This document shows, piece after piece, positions 8,629 to 16,446 of a DNA stretch of 64,000 bases (position 1 is the stretch's first letter; each line of letters begins with the position of its first letter). This DNA is from Curvibacter lanceolatus ATCC 14669. Lineage in GTDB: Bacteria; Pseudomonadota; Gammaproteobacteria; Burkholderiales; Burkholderiaceae_C. The stretch spans positions 299,071-363,070 of the forward strand of contig NZ_KB906257.1 of assembly GCF_000381265.1 (NCBI RefSeq), written 5' to 3'. Made by a program: the position numbers and the translations under genes. The notes beneath the pieces are model-generated. The model ran no database searches. It saw only the letters and a program-made list of their open reading frames with translations, and was not told where the DNA came from.

Positions 8629-9563
8629 CGCGTCTGTGGCGAATGGCTTGGGTGGTCTGGTTCATGTTGCTGGCCGTTGCGGCAGTGTGGGTCAATGCCG
8701 GCAGCCGGCGCATCTTCATATTGCATGAGGGGCGCGCAGACCAAGTGACGTCACGCGCGTTTTTCAGCGGAGCCGATAGCGTTCTGCGGGGGCTTTCGCA
8801 TCTGAAGGCCCGTCACCAGTACCTCGGTCTGGGTCTGGACGCCTGCCGACAAGCCCTGATACAGCTGACGTCATTTCACCCCGATGCCGTGATTGCAGAA
8901 GGCCCCCAGGCGCGTGAATGCGTTGGCGAATGGCACAACGAGCAGGCACAGCGCATTTTTGAACCTGCGACCGGTGCGGCCACGAACGGTAAAGAAGCCT
9001 TTGTTGCGGCCTGGGCGACCTTGCTGCGTGAGCTGGTGTCTGGCAGTGGGCCAGTCACTTTGCTGCATGGGGACGACCGTCACAGCCTGGCGGAGCGAGA
9101 CCTCCTGGCGCAAGCGGTGGCCATGGCAGGATTTGAAGTGCGCTTTGTCGAATTCAAGACCTCTGCTGCGCCTGACTCTGCCTGGACCCTGCCAGATGCG
9201 CTTCTGAGCCAGACAGAAGGCGCGTTGGTGCTTGGCCGCATTGGGGGAGGGGGCGCAACCGAAAGCAGTGAAAAGGCCTGGCGCACCTTGTTTTCCAAAC
9301 TCCACGAGGTGACCTCGGAGCCTATTTTGTCGACCCGGCTTGACAGTGTGTTTTGGGGGGCTGACATGGCCCTTGACGAGGCGCCGGAGCAGCGTGGCGA
9401 GCAGATGGCGTTGAGTGCATGGCGGGGCGGCCGTGAAGAAACGATTCCGCCTCTCGAAATGGCTGTGGCGTTGCGCAGTGCGTTTGCCGAGCGAGTGGCG
9501 ACGACATTGCCGCAGGTCTATCTGGCCAGTGCACGGCTTTCCGGGCTTCTGGCAGCACCATGA
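8625..9563 (+). CDS. Membrane-anchored ABC-type substrate-binding-like protein, copy 2
   Basis: The 312-residue protein has an N-terminal membrane helix (about residues 7-25), then a periplasmic domain with the same size class and layout as the product at 5777-6883 but strongly diverged: an early hydrophobic strand (RIFILHEGRADQ), a mid-protein linker strand (PVTLLHGDDRHSL) and a late SVFWGADMAL segment. The relation to copy 1 is inferred from gene position and architecture, because sequence identity by eye is low. It overlaps the upstream permease by ATGA, giving the second permease/binding-protein pair. It is the last gene of the coupled block; a 305-bp gap follows. Confidence 0.55.
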   Translation: MTRLWRMAWVVWFMLLAVAAVWVNAGSRRIFILHEGRADQVTSRAFFSGADSVLRGLSHLKARHQYLGLGLDACRQALIQLTSFHPDAVIAEGPQARECVGEWHNEQAQRIFEPATGAATNGKEAFVAAWATLLRELVSGSGPVTLLHGDDRHSLAERDLLAQAVAMAGFEVRFVEFKTSAAPDSAWTLPDALLSQTEGALVLGRIGGGGATESSEKAWRTLFSKLHEVTSEPILSTRLDSVFWGADMALDEAPEQRGEQMALSAWRGGREETIPPLEMAVALRSAFAERVATTLPQVYLASARLSGLLAAP

Positions 9564-9724
9564 ACGGCGGCACCTTGATCACAAAGCGATGGGTGGCGGG
9601 TTCGCTTGTGAGCCAAGGCTTGCAGCCATCCGGTGACAGGGAATCGCAGTCAGGAGGCCCGTGGGCGCTTGATCGCGAGACATCTCACGCGTTGTCGCTG
9701 CTCAGGCCAGCGTTCCACGGATAT

Positions 9725-9790
9725 CCCCGGCTTTCGGGGCGATACCCGACAGGCGGGTTGATAATCCCCCAGTTTCTGTGCAATAGGGGG
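9725..9790 (+). promoter_or_regulatory. Three consecutive GC-rich hairpins in the 305-bp gap before the response regulator
   Basis: The gap 9564-9868 holds no convincing gene. It contains three back-to-back inverted repeats: CCCCG/CGGGG at 9725-9739, CCCG/CGGG at 9745-9757 and CCCCC/GGGGG at 9766-9790. None is followed by a T-run, so a classical intrinsic terminator is unlikely. They may end the operon transcript in a factor-dependent way, or be binding sites in the promoter of the response regulator gene. Confidence 0.35.
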
Positions 9791-9868
9791 GCCGTGACCC
9801 TGCTTGGCGTTGGCGACGCCATTTGTGCATTTGACGGCTGATTCGCCCCAGTCCCCACCCTTGCCACT

Positions 9869-10552
9869 ATGCCAACCCCAGCGCCTTCTACCCAGATTCG
9901 GGTTGCCCTTGTCGAGGACGATGTCGAGGTTCAACACGCCATCGTGAGTGCCATTGAGGCCTCTGCCGATTTGTGCATGGCCTGCCTTGCCAACACCCGG
10001 GCTGAAGGTCTGCTTGCTCTGCAAGGTCAGGCTGCAGACGTCTTGCTGGTGGACCTGGGGCTGCCGGACGGATCCGGCTTGGACGTGATTCAGGCTGCCA
10101 GACACCTGTGGCCCACCTGTGCGGTCATGGTTTGCACCACCTTTGCCGACGAAGCCCACGTCATGAAGTCGCTGGAAGCAGGGGCCTCTGGCTATTTGCT
10201 CAAAGACGGCGAGGCGGGCGACATGCTGCGCGAAATCCGGAGCCTGTATGCCGGCGGCAGCCCCATCAGCCCCATGATCGCCCGTAAGATCTTGACGCAC
10301 TTTCGCAAGCAGTCCCTGACCAAAGCGCTGGAGCCTGCAGGTCGGCAGGGCAACATCCCCTCAGTGCTGTCCGGGCGGGAGACGGAGGTGCTGGAGTTGA
10401 TCACCAAGGGATTCACAGCTGATGAGATTGCCAAGGTCATGCAGGTGTCTACGCACACGGTGCAAACCTATGTGCGCCGCATCTATGCCAAGCTGAAGGT
10501 CAACTCCAAGGCTGAAGCCATTTACGAAGCCCGATACCAGGGTCTGGTATGA
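9869..10552 (+). CDS. NarL/FixJ-type two-component response regulator
   Basis: The 227-residue protein has an N-terminal receiver domain with the acidic pair Asp17/Asp18, the phospho-acceptor Asp62 (LLVDLGLPDGSG) and the conserved Lys of YLLKD. It is followed by a LuxR-type helix-turn-helix (LSGRETEVLELITKGF to the recognition helix THTVQTYVRRIYAKLKV). It should bind DNA as a phosphorylated dimer. The histidine kinase gene starts within about 16 bp downstream, so the two form a two-component system. Position directly after the decarboxylase/permease operon suggests that operon is its target, which is inference. No strong Shine-Dalgarno sequence precedes the ATG. Confidence 0.93.
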   Translation: MPTPAPSTQIRVALVEDDVEVQHAIVSAIEASADLCMACLANTRAEGLLALQGQAADVLLVDLGLPDGSGLDVIQAARHLWPTCAVMVCTTFADEAHVMKSLEAGASGYLLKDGEAGDMLREIRSLYAGGSPISPMIARKILTHFRKQSLTKALEPAGRQGNIPSVLSGRETEVLELITKGFTADEIAKVMQVSTHTVQTYVRRIYAKLKVNSKAEAIYEARYQGLV

Positions 10553-10568
10553 CGGCGTCTTGGCGCCC

Positions 10569-12533
10569 ATGACCCAGGCGCATCGCTCCAAATGGCATCG
10601 CCAGGGCTCCTGGAGGCGATGCGTTTGCTCTCGGCTGGTTCTCGCTTTCTGTGCGCTGGTCTGGAGTCTCGCCCTGGCCGGATGCGAACAGGCCGTGAGC
10701 GAGACGCGTGCCACCCAATGGCGCGAGGCGCAATTTCTATCGGTGCCTGGTCGTGGTTACAGCCGGCCCCCAGCACAACTGACCCCGGAATTTCTGGCTC
10801 AGGAAGGCTGGAAGAGCGTCGGGCTCCCGAGTGCTTTCAAGCGCGACGTGTTGGCCGCTGCGGGCCTTGAGGGGCAAACACTGACCGATTGGTATCGGCT
10901 GGATTTGAGTCATTTCAATGCCAGTCAAGAGCCCCAATACCTCTACATCCCGCGGTGGAAGACCGTTGGTCAGGTGGCGATCTATGCAGATGGTCGCCTG
11001 ATGTACGCGTCTCAGGGCAGCATGACGCTGAATGGTTACAACCATCCGCTTCTGATTCCGCTCAACGCCGCCGCCGACGAACTGCTGCCCATGGCGGTCA
11101 CCCTGCGCATAGACCATTTACGAAACAGCGGCAGCGCTCTTTCCACGGTCTGGGTAGGCCCTGCGAAGGCCCTGGTCTGGCGCTACCAGTTGCGTCAATT
11201 GGTGCAGACCCAACTTCCCTTGATCGGCAGTGGGGCCTTTTTGGCGGTGGGTTTTTTTGCGTTGGCCATCTGGATCAAGTTGCGCCGTGATGCGCTGTAC
11301 CTCATTTTTTTTGCAACATCGGTCATGGCCTTTTTGCGCATGTTGCATTACCACGTGGGTGGCGGATTTCTGCCCCTCTCTGACGAGTGGATGGAGTGGA
11401 TCAAGACCTGCTCACTGATTTGGCTGGTGGTCTTCTGCCACTGCCTGATGGAGCGCCTGCATCGACTTTCCATGCGCGGCGTGACTCGTTTTCTGATGTT
11501 GAGCGCTTTGCTTTGGAGCGCTGTGACCGTCCCCGGTCTGGGTATCCTGCCAACGCTGACGCTGTTGACGCCGATGATCAATATTTTGATGGTCCCGGTT
11601 GCCGCGCTGATTTTCTATGACGCTCTGCGCAAAGGGTTTCGTCAGAATTCGCGGGAAACGTGGGTTGTGGCTGGCTGGCTGTTTATCGCAGCGCTGTGTT
11701 GCATTTACGATTTATTGTTGCAAACCAATTGGGTGAGCCCGGAGGGCATCTACACCAATCCGTATGCCATCGTCGGTGTTTTCGGCGTCACCCTGTACAT
11801 CATGTACGGCCGCTATGTGGGTGCAATGGAGAATATAGAACAAGCCAATCTTCACTTGGCCCAGCGTCTGTCGATTCGAGAAGCGGAGCTGATGGCCAGC
11901 CATGCGCGTTTGCGCGACATCGAGAGAATCCAAATGCTCAGCGAAGAGCGCCAACGCCTCACGCAAGACATGCATGATGGATTGGGCTCCTCGCTGGTCA
12001 CCGCGCTGCGCGCGGTGGAGGGCGGTGACATGACGCAGGCCTTGCTCGGTGACATTCTCAAAGCCTGCATCGACGATTTGAAATTGACGATTGATTCGAT
12101 GGAACCCATCGAAGCAGACTTGCTCTTGCTGCTGGCCACTTTGCGATTCCGCTTGGGTCCCAGGCTCAAAGCGGCGGGAGTGCGACTGAATTGGGAGGTG
12201 CAGGATATACCCAAGCTGTCGTGGCTGAATCCGCGCAGCGGTTTGCATATTCTGCGCATCTTCCAAGAAGCATTCGCGAATATTCTCAAACACACTCGTG
12301 CCACCGAAGTCCATGTGCGTACCGGGATGCAGGGGCCGAATGTGGTGGTTTCGATTCAAGACAACGGAACCGGCTTTGACTACGAGGCTGTCCGGTTAAA
12401 CCCCAAAGGGCGTGGTTTGCACAATCAAATGCGCCGGGCTCAAGCCATCAATGGGAGCGTTCAATGGGTATCTGGGCCTCTGGGGACGCAATTCACTTTG
12501 TTGCTTCCCCTGTCCGAGGCCGAGGAGCGCTGA
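10569..12533 (+). CDS. 7TM sensor histidine kinase with jelly-roll ectodomain (7TMR-DISM type)
   Basis: The 654-residue protein has an N-terminal hydrophobic segment ending in LALAGC, then a periplasmic beta-rich region (about 40-200) of the 7TMR-DISM extracellular type. Seven or eight membrane helices follow (about 205-410), then a coiled linker, a HisKA_3 phospho-acceptor helix (His in LTQDMHDGLGSSLV) and an HATPase domain with N-box (FQEAFANILKHT), DNGTGFD and GRGLHNQ motifs. It should autophosphorylate on sensing a ligand, perhaps a sugar-like or small organic molecule, and pass phosphate to the regulator encoded just upstream. A TTG at 10560 is an alternative start; ATG 10569 is preferred. 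LAGC resembles a lipobox, unusual for a kinase. Confidence 0.92.
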   Translation: MTQAHRSKWHRQGSWRRCVCSRLVLAFCALVWSLALAGCEQAVSETRATQWREAQFLSVPGRGYSRPPAQLTPEFLAQEGWKSVGLPSAFKRDVLAAAGLEGQTLTDWYRLDLSHFNASQEPQYLYIPRWKTVGQVAIYADGRLMYASQGSMTLNGYNHPLLIPLNAAADELLPMAVTLRIDHLRNSGSALSTVWVGPAKALVWRYQLRQLVQTQLPLIGSGAFLAVGFFALAIWIKLRRDALYLIFFATSVMAFLRMLHYHVGGGFLPLSDEWMEWIKTCSLIWLVVFCHCLMERLHRLSMRGVTRFLMLSALLWSAVTVPGLGILPTLTLLTPMINILMVPVAALIFYDALRKGFRQNSRETWVVAGWLFIAALCCIYDLLLQTNWVSPEGIYTNPYAIVGVFGVTLYIMYGRYVGAMENIEQANLHLAQRLSIREAELMASHARLRDIERIQMLSEERQRLTQDMHDGLGSSLVTALRAVEGGDMTQALLGDILKACIDDLKLTIDSMEPIEADLLLLLATLRFRLGPRLKAAGVRLNWEVQDIPKLSWLNPRSGLHILRIFQEAFANILKHTRATEVHVRTGMQGPNVVVSIQDNGTGFDYEAVRLNPKGRGLHNQMRRAQAINGSVQWVSGPLGTQFTLLLPLSEAEER

Positions 12534-12763
12534 TCGCACCGCGCCCCGGCTTCCACGGCGGCTGCTCGGGTTCCGCCATGCCAGTTGGATCGGCGGTCGG
12601 AAAACGCTGGTTTCAACACCCCACCGGCGCGCACAGCTTGGTCGAACCGTTTGCGCGTTGTGCGAGATCGCAAGGCGTCGATCCCCCCGACAGCAGCCAG
12701 GTCGCCTGGCCGCTCAGGGCCGGGGTGAAATGGAGCACAACCCCCCTGTGGAGGGGCTGAATC

Positions 12764-13156
12764 TCATCCTGGTTGGGCATCCACTTCCTTGAACACCTCT
12801 TTGGCGGTGCGGAAGCTGTCGATGGCGGCCGGGGCGCCGCAGTAGATGGCGGTCTGCAGAAACACTTCCTGGATCTCTTCACGGGTCACGCCGTTGGTGA
12901 GAGCGCCGCGCAGGTGCAGCTTGAGCTCGTGCGGGCGGTTCAGCGCGGTCAGCATCGCCAGGTTGAGCAGGCTGCGGGTGCGGCGGTCCAGGCCCGGCCG
13001 GTTCCAGATCTCGCCCCAGGCGTATTGGGTGACCAGCTCCTGCAGCGGGCGGTTGAAGGCATCGGCATTGGCGATGGCGGCGTCGACGTACTCGCTGCCC
13101 AGCACCTCGCGGCGGGTCTGCAGGCCGGCATCGAAGAGTTCCTGGTTCAGAGGCAT
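12764..13156 (-). CDS. pcaC: Carboxymuconolactone decarboxylase family protein (PcaC-like)
   Basis: The 130-residue protein spans the whole CMD family, with the conserved WNRPGLDRRTRSLLNLAMLTAL stretch (given here in its shorter core RTRSLLNLAM) and HLRGALTNGVTREEIQEV. 4-Carboxymuconolactone decarboxylase converts gamma-carboxymuconolactone to beta-ketoadipate enol-lactone in protocatechuate degradation. Size and motifs match PcaC, but no other pca gene is near, so another CMD function is possible. AAGGAA lies 6 bp before the ATG. It is 61 bp downstream of the FAD-linked oxidase gene on the same strand. The 230 bp between it and the convergent kinase gene (12534-12763) hold no gene I can support. 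Confidence 0.85.
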   Translation of the reverse strand: MPLNQELFDAGLQTRREVLGSEYVDAAIANADAFNRPLQELVTQYAWGEIWNRPGLDRRTRSLLNLAMLTALNRPHELKLHLRGALTNGVTREEIQEVFLQTAIYCGAPAAIDSFRTAKEVFKEVDAQPG

Positions 13157-13217
13157 GGGGGTTCCTTGAGGGGTTTGAAAAAAAGCGAAGGGCTTGAACA
13201 GGTCGCGACCCGGGCGC

Positions 13218-14651
13218 TCAGACCTCGATCACCCGGCCTGGGTTCATGAGGTTCTGTGGGTCCAGGGCACGTTTGATGGCGCGCATCAGCTCCAGCGCCA
13301 CCGGCGATTTGTAATGGGACAGCTTGTCGCGCTTGAGCGAGCCCACGCCGTGTTCGGCCGAGATCGAGCCCTGGTAGCGCTGCACCTGGTCGTACACCAG
13401 GGTGTTGACGCGGTCCTCCTGCTCACGCAGAAACACCTTGGGGTCGCCATCGGCCGGGGCCTGCACGTTGTAGTGCAGGTTGCCGTCGCCCAGGTGGCCG
13501 AAATTCACCAGGCGCACGCCCGGGATCTCGCGCTGCAGCAGGGCATCGGTCTCGGCGCAGAAGGCCGGGATGCGCGACACCGGGATGCTGATGTCGTGCT
13601 TGATGTTCAGGCCTTCCTCGGCCTGGGCCAGCGGAATGCTCTCGCGCACATGCCACAGCTGGTGGGCCTGGCTGAGGTTCTCGGCCACCACGGCATCGAG
13701 CACGAGGCCTTGCTCCAGCGCCAGCTCCAACAGCTTCTCGAAGCGTTCACGGGCGTGGGCCTCCGACTCGCTGTCGGAGTTCTCGAGCAACACGCCCCAA
13801 GGCGCATCGTCCTGGCCCAGAAAGGGCACGCGCAGCTGCGGCATGTGCTTGCCCACCAGGCTGAGGGCGAACTGGCCCATGACCTCAAAGCCGGTCAGCC
13901 CGGCACCCAGTTGCTGGTGCGCCAGGCCCAGCAGGCTCACGGCGGCCTCCAGCGAGGGCACGGCGGCCCAGGCGGTCAGGCAGGCGGCGGGCTGGGGGAA
14001 GAGTTTCAGGGTGGCGGCGGTGATCACGCCCAGCGTGCCTTCGCTGCCGATGAACAGGTTACGCAGGTCGTAGCCGGTGTTGTCCTTGCGCAGGCCGCTC
14101 AAGCCGTCCCAGACCTCGCCCTGGGCAGTGACCACTTCCAGCCCCAGGCACAGTTCGCGCGTGTTGCCATAGCGCAGCACCTGGGTGCCACCGGCATTGG
14201 TGCCCAGGTTGCCACCGATGGTGCAGCTGCCCTCGGCCGCCAGGCTGAGCGGAAACAGGTAGCCGGCCTGCTCGGCCGTGGTTTGCAGGTTCTGCAGAAT
14301 GCAGCCGGCCTCGACGGTGAAGGTGAGGTTGTGCGGGTCGATCTGGCGCACCGCGTTCATGCGCGTGAGGCTCAGCACCACCTGGCGACCGCTGTCGTCG
14401 GGGATGGAGCCCACGGCCAGGCCGGTGTTGCCGCCCTGGGGCACCAGGGCCGTGCCGGCCGCCACGCAGGCCTTGACCACGGCCGCCACTTCGGCCGTGC
14501 TGGCGGGGCGTACCACGGCCAGGGCCAGGCCGCGCGAGCGGCGGCGCCAGTCCTGCTCCCAGGCGCTGAGATCGGTGGCGGGGTCGTCATGGGTCAGCAC
14601 ATGGGCGGCGCCGACGATGCGGATGAGTTCGGAGATCAGGTGGGCAGACAT
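13218..14651 (-). CDS. FAD-linked oxidase / D-2-hydroxyacid dehydrogenase (GlcD/D2HGDH-like)
   Basis: The 477-residue protein has an N-terminal PCMH-type FAD-binding domain, with VPQGGNTGLAVGSIPDD near 100 and the NLGTNAGGTQVLRYGNTREL signature near 170 for the pyrophosphate. The C-terminal FAD-oxidase domain ends with the conserved GSISAEHGVGSLKRDKL segment carrying the catalytic His. The family oxidises D-lactate, glycolate or D-2-hydroxyglutarate with transfer of electrons to quinone or ETF. The exact substrate cannot be told. It lies between the DUF2069 gene (36 bp upstream) and the pcaC-like gene, all on the minus strand. Confidence 0.88.
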   Translation of the reverse strand: MSAHLISELIRIVGAAHVLTHDDPATDLSAWEQDWRRRSRGLALAVVRPASTAEVAAVVKACVAAGTALVPQGGNTGLAVGSIPDDSGRQVVLSLTRMNAVRQIDPHNLTFTVEAGCILQNLQTTAEQAGYLFPLSLAAEGSCTIGGNLGTNAGGTQVLRYGNTRELCLGLEVVTAQGEVWDGLSGLRKDNTGYDLRNLFIGSEGTLGVITAATLKLFPQPAACLTAWAAVPSLEAAVSLLGLAHQQLGAGLTGFEVMGQFALSLVGKHMPQLRVPFLGQDDAPWGVLLENSDSESEAHARERFEKLLELALEQGLVLDAVVAENLSQAHQLWHVRESIPLAQAEEGLNIKHDISIPVSRIPAFCAETDALLQREIPGVRLVNFGHLGDGNLHYNVQAPADGDPKVFLREQEDRVNTLVYDQVQRYQGSISAEHGVGSLKRDKLSHYKSPVALELMRAIKRALDPQNLMNPGRVIEV

Positions 14652-14687
14652 GGTCGAGAGGGTGTGAAAGGGCCCGACGGGCCGGAT

Positions 14688-15146
14688 TCAGGACGGTTGG
14701 GCCTGGCGGGCCTGGGCCTGACGCGCGTTGCGCAGGCGCAGGCGCACATGCAGGGCGCAGGCTGCAAACAGGCTGAGGCACAGCAGCACCTCCAGCCCGG
14801 CCAGCCAGGCACCGGGCGAGCGGTCGCTGTAGGCGCGCACCACGCCTTCGGTGAAGTACAGCCACACCAGCAGGCTGACCCAGCGGTAGGTGTACATGCG
14901 GTTTTTCAGCAGGCCGGCGAGCGGAATGCACAGCGGCAGCACCTTGAGCGCGAGCAGCGAGCCACCGGGCCGCACCGGGGCCAGCACCAGCTCCCAGGCC
15001 AGGCCCAGGGCGATCAGCCCGACCAGGCTGCCCACCGCCAGCCAGCGGGTCAGCCGCACCGATGGGTCAGAAGAAAGGGCCGTCTCGCCCGATAGGGCGG
15101 CATGAGCCGGGGGGGGAAGGGGGGCGGTGCGATCAGGCTGTGTCAT
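14688..15146 (-). CDS. DUF2069 inner-membrane protein
   Basis: The 152-residue protein has four predicted membrane helices. The segment RMYTYRWVSLLVWLYFTEG followed by RAYSDR is the hallmark of DUF2069. Function is unknown. The start codon is only 21 bp from the divergent yihY-like start. A TATGAT element (minus strand, 15161-15156) would start transcription 3 nt before the ATG, so the mRNA is probably nearly leaderless. Confidence 0.85.
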   Translation of the reverse strand: MTQPDRTAPLPPPAHAALSGETALSSDPSVRLTRWLAVGSLVGLIALGLAWELVLAPVRPGGSLLALKVLPLCIPLAGLLKNRMYTYRWVSLLVWLYFTEGVVRAYSDRSPGAWLAGLEVLLCLSLFAACALHVRLRLRNARQAQARQAQPS

Positions 15147-15154
15147 GGCGATGG

Positions 15155-15161
15155 CATCATA
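15155..15161. promoter_or_regulatory. Overlapping divergent -10 elements
   Basis: The 21-bp gap between divergent ATGs at 15146 (minus) and 15168 (plus) contains CATCAT on the plus strand (15155-15160) and TATGAT on the minus strand (15161-15156). Both are spaced so that +1 falls 1 to 3 nt before the respective start codon. Each -35 region would have to lie in or next to the other gene. Predicted from spacing only. Confidence 0.45.
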
Positions 15162-15167
15162 GCGGGC

Positions 15168-16439
15168 ATGTTCGAGTCTGCCCGTTCCACTTCCCCCCGA
15201 CGCCCCTGGTCGCTACGCCTGATGTTGGAGCTGAGGCATGTCTGGCGCAGCCTGATGCGCTTTCCGTGGCGTGTCACGGCCTTGACCCTGCGTGAGCGCT
15301 TCCGCGAGGACCGGCTGGGCCTGACCGCCAGCAGCCTCACCTTCACCACCACCCTGGCGTTGGTGCCGCTGGTGACCGTGGCCCTGGCGGTGTTCACGGC
15401 CTTCCCGATCTTTGGTCAGGTGCAGGGCGTGTTGCAGCGCTGGTTGATCGAGAGCCTGGTGCCCGAGACCATCTCGCGCCAGGTGTTGGGCTACCTGACC
15501 CAGTTCTCCAGCAAGGCCAGCCAGCTCGGGGTGGTGGGCCTGTCGGCCCTGCTGGTGACGGCGCTGACCCTGATCCTGACCATCGACCGCACACTGAACA
15601 ACATCTGGCGGGTGCGGCGCCCGCGCAAGCTGGGCCAGCGGGTGCTGATCTACTGGGCCGCGCTCACGCTGGGCCCCCTGGTGCTGGGCATGAGCCTGGC
15701 GCTGACGTCGTACGTGATGAGTGCCTCGCGTGGCGTGGTGTCGGGCCTGCCGGCGCCGATCCGGGTGCTGCTGGATTCGGTCGAGTTCCTGGTGCTGGCG
15801 GCCGGCCTGGCCGGGCTGTACCACTTTGTGCCCAATACCCAGGTCAAATGGGCCCATGCCTGGACGGGGGGCCTGTTCGTGTCGCTGTGCATGGAACTGG
15901 CCAAGAAGGCGCTGGCCGTCTACATGGCCCAGGTGCCCACCTACTCGGCGGTGTATGGGGCGTTTGCCACCTTCCCGATTCTGCTGATCTGGATCTATGT
16001 GGCCTGGGTCATCGTGCTGCTGGGGGCTGTGACCACGGCCTACCTGCCCAGCCTGTTGTCGGGGGTGGCCCGCTACGGCACGGGCGCGGGCTGGACCTTC
16101 CAACTGGCGCTGGAGGTGCTGGACCACCTGCGCCAGGCGCGTGAGCAGCCCCATCATGGGCTGAGCCTGCCCGAGCTGGCCGCGGTGCTGCAGGTGGACA
16201 ACCTGCAGCTCGAGCCGGTGCTCGAAACCCTGTGCGATCTGGACTGGGTGGGCCTGCTGCAGGTGGATGAGGGCTCGCCGGTGGCCCGCCATGTGCTGCT
16301 GGCCGCCCCGGAGTCCACGCTGCTCGCGCCTTTGCTGGAACGGCTGCTGCTGCAACACCGCAGCAGCGTGGCGCCGTTCTGGGACCGGGCCGGCCTGTCG
16401 GGCTTGTACCTGGCAGACGCCTTGCCTGCGGTCCGTTAG
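15168..16439 (+). CDS. YihY/BrkB-family inner-membrane protein
   Basis: The 423-residue protein has six predicted membrane helices in the first 290 residues. It shows the family signatures ASSLTFTTTLALVPLVTV, a conserved TIDRTLNNIWRV stretch and the FPILLIWIYVAWVIVLLGA segment. The C-terminal 120 residues are soluble and may be a winged-helix-like domain, as in related YihY proteins fused to a regulator-like tail. Once annotated as RNase BN, the family is now regarded as membrane proteins of unknown function. ATG 15168 was chosen for the family-typical N-terminus and the -10-like element just upstream. It converges with the DUF962 gene, 7 bp apart. Confidence 0.88.
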   Translation: MFESARSTSPRRPWSLRLMLELRHVWRSLMRFPWRVTALTLRERFREDRLGLTASSLTFTTTLALVPLVTVALAVFTAFPIFGQVQGVLQRWLIESLVPETISRQVLGYLTQFSSKASQLGVVGLSALLVTALTLILTIDRTLNNIWRVRRPRKLGQRVLIYWAALTLGPLVLGMSLALTSYVMSASRGVVSGLPAPIRVLLDSVEFLVLAAGLAGLYHFVPNTQVKWAHAWTGGLFVSLCMELAKKALAVYMAQVPTYSAVYGAFATFPILLIWIYVAWVIVLLGAVTTAYLPSLLSGVARYGTGAGWTFQLALEVLDHLRQAREQPHHGLSLPELAAVLQVDNLQLEPVLETLCDLDWVGLLQVDEGSPVARHVLLAAPESTLLAPLLERLLLQHRSSVAPFWDRAGLSGLYLADALPAVR

Positions 16440-16446
16440 CAAGCTC

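Noticed and set aside
9560..9841. A 93-codon frame starting with ATGA overlap after the second binding-like protein
   Set aside because: It continues the coupling pattern but the product has no recognisable domain or helix, and it runs through three GC hairpins; probably chance.
12464..12882. Short frames on both strands between the kinase and pcaC-like genes
   Set aside because: They overlap real genes for most of their length, have no ribosome site and no recognisable protein features.
13194..15095. Long 633-codon plus-strand frame opposite the FAD-linked oxidase
   Set aside because: Antisense shadow of a GC-rich gene; His/Gln/Gly-rich composition and no domain.
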